A stretch of 64,000 nt of DNA. Source: Kitasatospora cathayae (lineage in GTDB: Bacteria; Actinomycetota; Actinomycetes; Streptomycetales; Streptomycetaceae). The first letter of the stretch is position 1, and each line of letters starts with the position of its first letter. Shown here piece after piece: positions 34,485 through 43,469 of this stretch. Below the pieces are notes generated by a model. The model ran no database searches. It had not been told where the DNA came from and saw only the letters and a list, made by a program, of their open reading frames with translations. The stretch covers positions 1 through 64,000 of the forward strand of contig NZ_CP115452.1 of the NCBI RefSeq assembly GCF_027627435.1, written 5' to 3'. A program made the translations under genes and the position numbers.

Positions 34485-37400
34485 GTGGACATCGTGCCAC
34501 GAGAGCGTGGACACGGGCTGGGAGAGTTCAATTCTGCTGGGGGCTCAGCCGATTCGGGCCCACGGACGGACCGTGTTGGCCAAGGCCTGCAGCTCCCTCA
34601 TAGGCAGTGCGCCGATCAGGTCAACCGCTATCGGGTGCCGGGCACCATCGCCAGCTCGTTCGTCCCCGCAGGGGTAAGCCACCCCACGCCTTGGGGCCCC
34701 GTCCCGGGCGCTACGGCCCAGATCGCCGACCTCTGCGGCGTCCAGCGCCGCCTCGACCCGCGCGTGATCCGCATCCAGAGCCGGCTCGTCCACCTCCCGC
34801 GCGACCCCAAGGCCAAGCCCACGGCCGCGCAGCCCTTCCTCAACAGCTTCCTGCCCCCCGACCTCGCCCGGGTCCGCGCTGCGCTCGGGGACGACGGGAG
34901 CGGCCTCGGCCCCGCTCTCGACGCCTACCTGACCGCCCGCCGTGACATCGCCGTCCTGGCCCGGACCGACCTGCGCGAGGACCGCCGTGCGGTGCTCGAC
35001 GGCGTCGACCCGGTCCTCCACCCCGCCGGGCGCTGGCCCGCGAAGGCCGAGCACCCGCTCGCGCTCAGCCAGCAGTTCGCGGTCAACCGCATGCTCGCCG
35101 ATGCGCGCACCGCCGACACCGACGGCGGCCTCTTCTCCGTCAACGGCCCGCCCGGCACCGGCAAGACCACCATGCTGCGCAACCTGGTCGCCGCCCTCGT
35201 GGTCGAACGGGCCGCCGTGATGGCCGCCTTCCGGCGCCCCGAGGACGCCTTCGTCGGCCGCGCCTGGCAGGGCAAGGACCGCCAGGGCCGCCACAAGCGC
35301 TACGTCGCCGCCCTCGACCCCAGGCTGACCGGCTACGAGATCGTCGTCACCTCGTCCAACAACGGCGCCGTCGAGAACATCACCGCGGAGCTCCCCGGGG
35401 CCGCCGCCCTCGCCGAGCACTGGCGCGAGGGCCCCGACCACTTCTCCGACCTCGCCTCCGCCCTGCTCAAGGGAGCCCCCGCCTGGGGACTGGTCGCGGC
35501 CGTGCTCGGCAACAAGGCCAACCGCAAGGAGTTCAGCGAGCGCTTCTGGTGGGGGCGTTTACCCGAGAAGGAGGCCGACGCCCGCACCGCAGCCGGGCTT
35601 CCCGAGCTGCGCGGCATGAACGCCGTGCTGGGCGACTGGATACCGCCGAACGCTCCGAAGCCCGTCGGCACCCCGCGCGGCAGAGGCACCGCCGCCGTAC
35701 CCTCCCAACCCGTACCCTCCCAATCCGCACCCGCCCAGCCCCTCCCCTCCTGGCGCCAGGCCGTCACCGCCTTCAAGGCCGCCCAGACCGAAGTCGAACG
35801 CCTGCGCACCGAACGGACCCGCCTCGCCGCCGCCCTCGCGGACACCGAATCAGGACGCGGCCGGCGCCGCCTCGAAACCCTCGACGACGCCGTCCGGCGA
35901 GCCGACGAGCGCGTGGCGGCCGCCGAAGCCCGCCACGCCGCCGCCGCCACCGCCGCGGTGACCGCCGGCAGCGCGGCCCTCGCCGCCGAAGCCGCCCAGC
36001 GCACGGTCCACGAGAGCATCCCCCAGGCCCGAGAAGCCCTCGCCACCGCCCGCTCCCAGCTGGCGTCCGCCCGCCAACGCGTCGACCACCACCGCGAATA
36101 CCTCGACATCCTCACCGCCCGGTACGAAGCACCGCCCGCCACCGAACCCGGCCTGCGCTCCGGACTGCGCCGCCTGCTCCAGAGCAGTGCCGAACGCCAG
36201 GCCATCGAGCAGCAGCACGAACGCGCCCGGGCCGAGACCCTCGCCCTCCTGAACCAGCAGCGCACCGCGCTCCACGAGGCCTACGACCAGGTCGCCGACT
36301 GCACGCGCACCGCGGAACTCGCCGCCGCCGACCTCCAGGCCCGCTCCACCACCGGCATCGCCGACGCCGACGCCGCCGCCGGCCGGGCCCGCGCCCACGA
36401 GGACGCCGCCCTCACCGCCGAGTCCGCCGCCCACGAAGCCGTCCAACAGGCCCGCCGCGAAGCCCGGGCCGCCCGGCGTGACCTCGAGACGGCCACCGCC
36501 GAACTCGACGCCGCCCACCGCACCCTCCGCCAGGCCGCCACCGGCTTCCCGTCCCTGCCCCTCGACTGGACCGACCTCGACGACCAGGAGCAGGAACTCG
36601 GCTCCCCCTGGTCCGACGAAGCCTGGTGCACCGCCCGCAGCGACCTCTTCATGCGCGCCCTCGACCTGCACCGCGCACTCGTCGCCGCCAACGCCAAAGG
36701 AGTCCGCGGCAACCTCCAGGTCCTGATGGAGCTGATGACCGGCACCGGCGGCCCCGTCCCCGACGAGCAGGTCCACCGTGCCTGGCAGACCCTCTTCCTC
36801 CTCGTCCCCGTCGTCTCCACCACCTTCTCCTCCACGGCACCATGTTCGCCCGCCTCGGCCGGGGCACCATCGGCTGGATCCTCGTCGACGAAGCCGGCCA
36901 GGCCACCCCGCAGGCCGCCGTCGGCGCCCTCTGGCGGGCCCGCCGCGCCGTCCTCGTCGGCGACCCCCTCCAACTCGAACCCGTCGTCACCCCGACCGCC
37001 TTGCAACGCCGGCTCCTCCTCGCCTACGGCGTCGACGAGGAATGGCTCCCCTCCGCCACCTCCGCGCAGGCCGTCGCCGACCGCGTCAACCGCTACGGCA
37101 CCTACCTGCCCGCCCCCGCCGGCGCCGACGACGACACCGTCTGGGTCGGCTCACCCCTGCGCGTCCACCGCCGCTGCGAAGACCCGATGTTCACCGTCAG
37201 CAACGACGTCGCCTACGGCGGCCTCATGGTCTACGGCACCCACCCCCAGCCCTTCCCCGACCCCGACCACGACGGACTCCTCCCCAGCCGCTGGCTCGAC
37301 ACCGACGACCCCGACCGCCCTGCCGACGCCCCCTGGGGCGAACGCGACCGCCGCGCCTTCACCTTCCTCCTCGACCGGCTCGACCACCACGGCATCACCC

Positions 37401-37789
37401 CTGAACGCCTGCGCATCATCGCCCCCTTCCGTGCCCTCGTCGCCGAAGCCCGTACGATCTGCCGCACGCGCCCCGGATGGACCCGCGAACTCCTCGACGA
37501 ACGCTGCGCCACCGTGCACAAGGCCCAGGGCAAGGAAGCCGAGGTCGTCGTCCTCGTCCTCGGCGGCAACCGCCCCCGCGCCCGGGAGTGGGCCGCCCGC
37601 ACCCCCCACCTCCTCAACGTCGCCGCCAGCCGCGCCAAACGCCGTCTCTACGTCATCGGCGAACGCGCCCTGTGGTCCCCGCTGCCGTACTTCGACGTCC
37701 TCGCCGCCGAACTGCCCGCCTACGACCACATAAACGACCGCGACACCTGGCCCCTCGCCGCCCCCGAACCCCCGGCCCCACCCTCATAG
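34485..37789 (+). pseudogene. Superfamily 1 (UPF1/DNA2-like) helicase with one frameshift
   Basis: The first frame (to about 36838) has Walker A GLFSVNGPPGTGKTTMLRNL, motif Ia IVVTSSNNGAVENI and a long Ala/Arg/Glu-rich coiled coil (about 35760-36540) between the motor halves. At 36835-36842 the frame changes, and the second frame holds Walker B WILVDEAGQATPQ, VLVGDPLQLEPV, ATVHKAQGKEAEVVVLVLGG and LLNVAASRAKRRLYVIG (motifs V and VI). Together they would make about 1100 residues. AAGGAG precedes GTG 34485. A one-base error in sequencing would restore the gene. Such helicases with coiled coils occur in defence islands. Confidence 0.8.
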
Positions 37790-37861
37790 CCCCTCCGCGG
37801 CCCCGGCCGCACGGGCCTCGAGGCCTGAGATCGAGCAGCTGGTCGACGCCATCGACGGCAT

Positions 37862-38167
37862 ATGGGGGCGGTTCCGGGGAGGAAGAGGAGGAGGGAGGCG
37901 ACGCTGTACATCCCCTACCGTCTCGAACGGGGCCCGTACGGCGCGATCCAGGCCTCCACCGACTTCAGGACCCTGACCGCCGGCGGCTACACCTGCACCG
38001 GACACGCAGGGCGGAACCTGGACCCCAACACGCCGGAGGTGGCGGAGCGGAACCTGCGGAACCTCCTGTTCAGGGACATCACCAAGCACGGAGTGCCGCT
38101 CAACGTACAACCGTTCCCACCTGGGGACGGACTCGCCTTCACGTTGACCGTGAAGGCGCCGCGATGA
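37862..38167 (+). CDS. Small hypothetical protein
   Basis: About 100 residues; the recognisable part is LYIPYRLERGPYGAIQASTD, RNLDPNTPEVAERNLRNLLF and PLNVQPFPPGDGLAFTLTV. The length and the beta-rich C-terminus suit a small immunity or accessory protein. No family is assigned. It overlaps antisense the doubtful 3' end of the gene at 37987-39081. Confidence 0.45.
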   Translation: MGAVPGRKRRREATLYIPYRLERGPYGAIQASTDFRTLTAGGYTCTGHAGRNLDPNTPEVAERNLRNLLFRDITKHGVPLNVQPFPPGDGLAFTLTVKAPR

Positions 38168-39081
38168 GACTTACACGGGTACCGGACATCATGCAGGGCT
38201 TCCGCCCGGGTTGATCGCGTGGTCGAAGGCCGTGAGCCGGTTCTGTTCTTGTCGAGGTTGCACAGGGTGTCGTAGGCGTACTCCCGGGCGATGCCCGACG
38301 GGTGGGTGACGAGTTCGCGGTAGAGCATCCAGGTCCCTCCGCGGATGAGCGCCTCGCACTCCTCCTGCTGGGCGGTGTCGCCGACGCTGAAGCACAGGAG
38401 GAGGTGCAGCAGAGTGGTGCGGGCGACAGGTGTGGTGAGCGTCGGGTCGGCCAGGGCGGCCAGGACCACGGCGGTGGCGGCGGGAGCGGGCTCCATCAGG
38501 TTGGACTGGATCATGACGTGGTCGTCCATCTCGGCGAAGGTGGCTTCACCTTGCGTCCGAGCGTTGACCAGCCGCAGCAGCGCGGCGGGCAGATGGGTCG
38601 CCGGATGTCCGCAGCCGCATCGCATGGCGTCCCAGTCATGCCGACCGATCTCGGTGCGGACCACCTGCATGGCCGGGTGCTCGCCGGCGAACGGAGCCAC
38701 CGGCAACCGGGGGCCGGCGGCGATCGCGTCCCGCTCGGCGCGGTACGCGTCGAGCAGCCGGAAGAACTCCGCGACCGGCGTCGAGCCTGCGGGCGTCTCA
38801 CGCTCGATCTCGGCGGCCCAGCCGAGCGGGCTGCGTCGGCCGAGGCGTCGCCAGAGCCATTGCGCGAACGAGTCCTCGGGCCAGAAGTCGAAATCCTCCC
38901 CACCCCCGTGGACACCCAGCGCGACGCGATAGCCGATCAGCATCGACTGCAGGTGCCGCAGCGACCCGCCGAGCAGCCACATCTCGGGGCGCAGACGCAC
39001 CTGCTCCAGGAAGTCGTGGACACCGGTGCACTCCTGCCAGTGCTTCGGGGCGGCGTTCCGGGCCCTGTCCTCGGTCGGCAT
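37987..39081 (-). CDS. Hypothetical protein with altered C-terminus
   Basis: From ATG 39081 the protein reads TGVHDFLEQVRLRPEMWLLG, GSLRHLQSMLIGYRVALGVH and FDFWPEDSFAQWLWRRLGRR, then a helical half (AAVVLAALADPTLTTPVART). No family is named, although the first part resembles Streptomyces proteins found near immunity genes. After about 38225 the sequence becomes Arg/Ser-rich and lies antisense to 37862-38167, so the natural end was probably near there and has been replaced. Confidence 0.55.
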   Translation of the reverse strand: MPTEDRARNAAPKHWQECTGVHDFLEQVRLRPEMWLLGGSLRHLQSMLIGYRVALGVHGGGEDFDFWPEDSFAQWLWRRLGRRSPLGWAAEIERETPAGSTPVAEFFRLLDAYRAERDAIAAGPRLPVAPFAGEHPAMQVVRTEIGRHDWDAMRCGCGHPATHLPAALLRLVNARTQGEATFAEMDDHVMIQSNLMEPAPAATAVVLAALADPTLTTPVARTTLLHLLLCFSVGDTAQQEECEALIRGGTWMLYRELVTHPSGIAREYAYDTLCNLDKNRTGSRPSTTRSTRAEALHDVRYPCKSHRGAFTVNVKASPSPGGNGCTLSGTPCLVMSLNRRFRRFRSATSGVLGSRFRPACPVQV

Positions 39082-39211
39082 GCCAGGAGCATACGGGCAG
39101 CCGCGATCGCTGATGGGTGCAGTTCCCTTGAAGGGAAGGGTTGCGGTCACCCAGCCAAGCGACATCCCTTGATCATCGAGTTGCCCTCTCGCGTTGCTCA
39201 AGCCACTCGAG

Positions 39212-39666
39212 CTACCCGGTGCGGAAGGCGTGTCGGTTTCCCCTTGTGTCAAGGTACGGCTCGAAGGGCGGGTTGACCGCGCAGTCCCGATCGCGGACCT
39301 CCCCGCGGTGCGGGCCGACCACGATGAGCCAGCCGGTCATCCCGCATCCGTTGTCGCTGATGAGGACCGCGCCCCGCCCGCGTTCCAGGTGCCAGACTTC
39401 GTCGCCGGCGTCCCCGAAGACCTTGCGGTAGTACGTGCGGTACTCGTCGGGCAACGCGACACCGTACTGTGCTTCGACCTCCGCGACCGTCGAGCAGCGA
39501 TCGTCTGCAGCTCTCGGTCGGCGTTGCCGTTGGGGTCGATGAACTTCCGTGGGTTCGGAGCGAGGGCGGCCAGGCGGCGTGAGACCGCGACATGCGCGAG
39601 CGGACGGGTCTTGACGTTCGATCGGCGGCGACCCTCCACGGACAAGGGCGCGTTCGCGTGGCTCAT
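39212..39666 (-). pseudogene. SMI1/KNR4-family protein, frameshifted
   Basis: The C-terminal half (EVEAQYGVALPDEYRTYYRK, SDNGCGMTGWLIVVGPHRGE and VRDRDCAVNPPFEPYLD) is a typical SUKH core. Its N-terminal partner (SRRLAALAPNPRKFIDP) is in another frame, with the break near 39500. ATG 39666 overlaps the stop of the ketoacyl synthase gene by four bases, but the first ~25 residues look unlike the family, so this start may be fortuitous. Confidence 0.6.
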
Positions 39667-40925
39667 GGTGTCGCCGGGACCGTACGGGGCGTGCGGTGCC
39701 GTGCGCCGGTGACGATGAGTGAGACGTTCTGTCCGCCGAAGCCGAAGGAGTTGCTGAGCACGGCCTGCTGGGGGACGTCTCGTCGCGTTGTGACGACGTC
39801 GAGGTCGATGTCGGGTCCGACGCCGGCTGCGGTGAGGTTGCGGGTCGGCGGGATGACGCCGTGTTCCACGCTGAGGACGGCGATGAGTGCCTCGATCGCG
39901 CCGGCGGCGCCGAAGAGATGGCCGAGTGCCGCCTTGGGGGCGGTGACGGTGGCGCGGCCGAAGACCTGCCTGATGGCGTGTGCCTCGGCGACGTCGCCGG
40001 TCGGGGTTCCGGTGGCGTGGGCGTTGATGTGGCTGATCTGCTCGGGGGCCAGACCGGCTTGTGCGAGGGCCTTGCGCATGGCGGAGACCTGGCCGGAGCC
40101 GTCGGGGGCGGGTGCCGTGATGTGGTGGGCGTCGGCGGCGATGCCGGCTCCCGCGAGCACCGCGTGGACGCGCGCGCCCCGGGCGTCGGCGTGCTCGGCG
40201 CTTTCGAGGACCACGACGGCGGCGCCCTCGCTGAGGACGAATCCGCTGCGGTCCGCGGCGAACGGCCGGGACGCCGAGGCGGGTTCGGCGGTGTACCGCG
40301 ATAGTGCCTGTGCCTGGGCGAAGCCGGCGACGGTGATCGGGGTGATCGCGGCCTCGGTCCCGCCCGCGATGACCACGTCCGCCTCGCCGGCGCGGATGAG
40401 CCTGGCCCCCAGGGCGATCGCCTCGGCACCGGAGGAGCACGCCGAGACGGGCGTGTAGACGCCGGCCCGTGCGCCGTATTCGATGCTGATCAGCGCCGCC
40501 GCCGCGTTGGGCATGAGCATCGGTACCGTGCGGGGCGAGACACGCCGCGTCCCGGCCGACTCCAGTGCGTCGTCCTCCCTCAGCAGGGTCCGTACGCCCC
40601 CGATGCCCGTGCCGATCGCCGAGGCGAGCCGGTCCGGGTCCACCTGCGGGGCACCGGCGTCGGCCCAGGCCTCGGCGGCGGCGATGAGTGCCGCCTGCTG
40701 CGAGCGGTCGAGCCGCCTGGCCCGCACCGGCGGCAGGGACTCGGCGGGGTCGATCGCCATCGTCCCCGCGGCGGTGTCGGGAAGGCCGGCGTCCTCGTGG
40801 CCGCGCAGGGCGCCGCCGCGGATGCCGGACTCGCCGGCGAGCAGGGCGTTCCAGGTGGACTCCACGTCTGCGCCGAGCGGTGTGGTCGCGCCGAGTCCGG
40901 TCACGACGACTTCAGTGCGGTGCAT
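39663..40925 (-). CDS. Beta-ketoacyl-ACP synthase II (FabF-like)
   Basis: A 420-residue condensing enzyme of the KAS II class. It has the active-site cysteine in TPVSACSSGAEA, the first histidine in INAHATGTPTGD, the lysine in TAPKAALGHLFGAAG with the second histidine, and the C-terminal SNSFGFGGQNVS. It would extend an acyl chain with malonyl-ACP. It is a single gene next to a dedicated TetR regulator, with no ACP or ketoreductase nearby. It may therefore be an inducible or inhibitor-tolerant second FabF, or a stray natural-product gene. ATG 40925 lies 16 bases from the first of two operators. Confidence 0.93.
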   Translation of the reverse strand: MHRTEVVVTGLGATTPLGADVESTWNALLAGESGIRGGALRGHEDAGLPDTAAGTMAIDPAESLPPVRARRLDRSQQAALIAAAEAWADAGAPQVDPDRLASAIGTGIGGVRTLLREDDALESAGTRRVSPRTVPMLMPNAAAALISIEYGARAGVYTPVSACSSGAEAIALGARLIRAGEADVVIAGGTEAAITPITVAGFAQAQALSRYTAEPASASRPFAADRSGFVLSEGAAVVVLESAEHADARGARVHAVLAGAGIAADAHHITAPAPDGSGQVSAMRKALAQAGLAPEQISHINAHATGTPTGDVAEAHAIRQVFGRATVTAPKAALGHLFGAAGAIEALIAVLSVEHGVIPPTRNLTAAGVGPDIDLDVVTTRRDVPQQAVLSNSFGFGGQNVSLIVTGARHRTPRTVPATP

Positions 40926-40940
40926 GCCCTTCGGCCTTTC

Positions 40941-40983
40941 TTGTATGCGATACAAGCGAACAGCCAAGTTGTATCACATACAA
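40941..40983. promoter_or_regulatory. Paired operators between ketoacyl synthase and TetR genes
   Basis: TTGTATGCGATACAA (40941-40955) and TTGTATCACATACAA (40969-40983) have identical TTGTAT/ATACAA arms and start 28 bases apart. They occupy nearly all of the 65-base divergent gap. They are very probably bound by the TetR protein at 40991-41611. Confidence 0.8.
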
Positions 40984-40990
40984 TTCGGGT

Positions 40991-41611
40991 GTGGAGAAGA
41001 AGCGAACCGAGGCCCGGCCGACGTCGGCGCGGTCGCGTGACCGCGGTCGCGCGACGAGACGCCAGCTGATCGAGGCGACCGCACGGCTGTGCGAGGAACG
41101 GCCCGGCGCCGAGCTGAGCGTCGCGGAGATCGCGAACGCGGCGGGCGTCTTCCCCAACCAGGTCACCTACTACTTCGGTTCCAAGGACTCGCTGCTCGTG
41201 CACGCCGCCTTCCTCGGCCTGCTGCACGACGCCCGACGGATCGAGCGCATCGGTCGCCAGGCCCCCGACGCGGCGACCTTCCGGCGCAACATCGCTCGCG
41301 CCGTACTGGCCATGCCCTCGCTCCCGTCGGTCGCGCGAGCACTCGCCGCCGCGATCTCCAAGCCCGAACTCGCCCCCGTGGTCGACCGGCACCTCCAGTT
41401 GCTGTTCCGGCAGTCCGAGCGCTTCGTGAGCCAGCTCGTCGAGGGCCGCGGCTGGAGGGTCGGTCGACCGCTCGACGTGGAGGCCAGGACGTTCTGGAGC
41501 ACCGCGCTCGGCGCCGTGCTGCTCGTCCGCGCCGGGGCGCACGGCACCGGCGCGGACCTCGACCTCGCCGGAGCGCTGACCGTCCACGACGACGAACCCG
41601 AGCGCGGCTAG
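40991..41611 (+). CDS. TetR/AcrR-family regulator of the ketoacyl synthase gene
   Basis: A 206-residue repressor with a basic N-terminus, a TetR helix-turn-helix (AELSVAEIANAAGVFPNQVT then YYFGSKDSLLVHAAF) and a helical C-terminal domain. GTG 40991 starts only eight bases after the second operator, so RNA polymerase and repressor must compete. It is divergent from the FabF-like gene and probably senses an acyl compound or a fatty-acid-synthesis inhibitor; the ligand is a guess. Confidence 0.9.
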   Translation: MEKKRTEARPTSARSRDRGRATRRQLIEATARLCEERPGAELSVAEIANAAGVFPNQVTYYFGSKDSLLVHAAFLGLLHDARRIERIGRQAPDAATFRRNIARAVLAMPSLPSVARALAAAISKPELAPVVDRHLQLLFRQSERFVSQLVEGRGWRVGRPLDVEARTFWSTALGAVLLVRAGAHGTGADLDLAGALTVHDDEPERG

Positions 41612-41840
41612 GGCGTTACTTCGGATCCGCGGGCGGACCGGATGAAGACGCCGGCGATGTGGAGTCCGGCGCGGAACACGGTGGCGGTGTTCTCGAAGCG
41701 GGTCGCCAGGCCGCGCCAGTTCTGCGGCTGTTCGCCGCGAGGTGGATCTCGGTGGTCAGCCCGCCCCGCTTCGGCGTCTGGTCCAACAAACAACGGCTCT
41801 GTGCGCGCCCATCGCGTGTCAGTCAACGGCACGACCGGAC
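41608..41840 (-). pseudogene. IS5-family transposase, internally deleted fragment
   Basis: The minus strand begins with the IS5-type N-terminus (VPLTDTRWARTEPLF) and, after a deletion, ends with the C-terminus (NWRGLATRFENTATVFRAGL then HIAGVFIRSAR). Only about 75 of roughly 270 residues remain, with a frame change between the two pieces. Confidence 0.75.
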
Positions 41841-41901
41841 CGACGATCCGGTGATCGGAAAGCAGGCCATCAGGTGGGGGTGGTTCGGGCACACTGGGGC
41901 G

Positions 41902-42100
41902 ATGAACTCCGGGGCGGGGCTTGGCGAGGACGGCTGGGACGCTGACGGAGCCCTCCGGGCTGCGCTGAGGCGTACGGCCGAGGGGATCGGGCTTGCCCTG
42001 CCCGAGTGGGACGGGAAGTGGGGTCGCCTCGCGGAGTACGTCGACGCGAGGACCGGTCGGCGTGTGTGTGGGCCGAGGGGACGAGCGGGCCGCCCTGAGC
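41902..42100 (+). pseudogene. Short hypothetical coding remnant
   Basis: From ATG 41902 about 55 codons look protein-like (LGEDGWDADGALRAALRRTA, LPEWDGKWGRLAEYVDARTG). After about 42070 the frame becomes Arg/Pro-rich and then antisense to the membrane-protein gene. No family is recognised. Confidence 0.3.
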
Positions 42101-42113
42101 CTGACTGCCCGGC

Positions 42114-42605
42114 TCAGGATGCGGTGGCGGGCAGGTGCCGCGGCCGGGTCCGGAGTGTGACCACTAGGGTGGCCAGGCTCACGGACAGGAGCGGGACGAG
42201 GATGCCGAGGGGACGGGCGTCGAGCAGGCTGTGGAAGATCCGGTTGGTGCCGGCGACGGCCAGGAGGGCGCTGCCCAGCGCGGTGACGACGACGAGAACC
42301 GGAGCGTCCCGCGATCCCCGGCGGAGGCAGATGGTGGCGTAGACCCAGAAGCACACGACGGCTGCAGCGAAGCTGAGGATCAGGAAGCCGGTGAACCCCG
42401 CGACGAGATTGTTGAGTTCGGCGGTCTCCTCCTCGGCGGAGCCCCACTGGTCCCGGGGTGGCAGGTGGTTTCCGGGGGAAGGCCGCAGGGCCAGAACGCA
42501 GAAGGGCGCGACGCCCCAGAGCCAGGCCCCGGCCTGCGCCAGCCGAACCGGCAGAAGCCGCACGGGTAGGAGGCGGCCGGCAGGGGCTACGGGCACTGCG
42601 GTCAT
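42114..42605 (-). CDS. Small integral membrane protein
   Basis: A 163-residue protein with four hydrophobic segments: WLWGVAPFCVLALRP, LVAGFTGFLILSFAAAVVCF, VLVVVTALGSALLAVAG and PLGILVPLLSVSLATLVV. A short acidic loop (SAEEETAELNN) follows the first. It is unassigned, and no operon partner is evident. Confidence 0.65.
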   Translation of the reverse strand: MTAVPVAPAGRLLPVRLLPVRLAQAGAWLWGVAPFCVLALRPSPGNHLPPRDQWGSAEEETAELNNLVAGFTGFLILSFAAAVVCFWVYATICLRRGSRDAPVLVVVTALGSALLAVAGTNRIFHSLLDARPLGILVPLLSVSLATLVVTLRTRPRHLPATAS

Positions 42606-42865
42606 CGCGGTCTCTCCGGGGGAAGCGGCTGGTGAGGACGGGTAGAGCCTCGCCGAACCGCTCTGGCCGTCGCATGAGTACGGCTACTCATCCGTGCAGG
42701 TCCGAACACCAGGCGGACCGCAGTGACGTTTCCTCAGACCCGTTGCGAAAAAGCATCATCGCTGCTGTGAGCGCCGTGGTACGTTCCGTAACCCCAACAG
42801 AAAACAGTTGACCCCGGCGGTGCTACCAACACCCCGGGGCCCGGCACCAGGAGCAGAACCTCCCG

Positions 42866-43039
42866 ATGCGCGTCCATCGTACCGAACACGCACGCCACTT
42901 CACCGTGCTTCCCAACGCCGTCCTGCAGTTCCGTCGGCTGAGCTACACCGCCCGCGGCCTGCTCGCCTTGCGTTCGACGTCCTCGACCTCGGCCATGGTG
43001 ACTGGCGGGAACAACGGCCCGCGCGGGGCGTCCGCGTAA
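42866..43039 (+). pseudogene. Helix-turn-helix protein fragment of plasmid/ICE type
   Basis: ATG 42866 (CAGGAGCAG upstream) starts MRVHRTEHARHFTVLPNAVL followed by LSYTARGLLA, the N-terminus of a helix-turn-helix protein widespread on Streptomyces mobile elements. Homology stops at about 42967, after 34 residues, and the frame ends by chance at 43039. The remainder has been replaced by the tail of the next gene. Confidence 0.65.
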
Positions 43040-43307
43040 TACGCGGTCACTTCTTCGGCCCAGGATTCGAGCCGAACCGACCCATCGCCGCCTGTCCCCC
43101 GCAGGCCCGGGTGTGGCCGGGGTCGAACCAGCCGGCGCCGTAGCGCTCCGCGATCCAGGCGCTCGGCACCTTCGCCCTGTCGAAGCGCCGCCCCGGATCC
43201 CAGGCCCGGAAACGCAGCTTCTCGATCAACGCATCGTCGTCCGCCGGCTCTTCGGCGATTCCAGGATGCTGGAGCGACGCAGGGGACTCGGGCGAAGCGG
43301 CGGTCAT
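42955..43307 (-). pseudogene. Hypothetical protein with frameshift
   Basis: From ATG 43307 the frame reads DDDALIEKLRFRAWDPGRRF, KVPSAWIAERYGAGWFDPG and AAMGRFGSNPG. A plausible ending, ESWAEEVTAYYADAPRGPLF then PPVTMAEVEDVERK, is in another frame, with the break near 43060. It was probably about 115 residues. No family is recognised. Confidence 0.4.
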
Positions 43308-43469
43308 GCGCCGAGAGCATAGTTGTGGGCGACGGAACCCACCTCGGCCTACCCGAGGACCTCCGGACAGAAGACCTTCTCCGTCACAAGTCGCGGCGCG
43401 GATAGAGTCGTCGCAGCAGCCCCGGAGCGGGGTGCACCGTGAAAGAAGAGGGCTGGAGGACGGCGGGGC

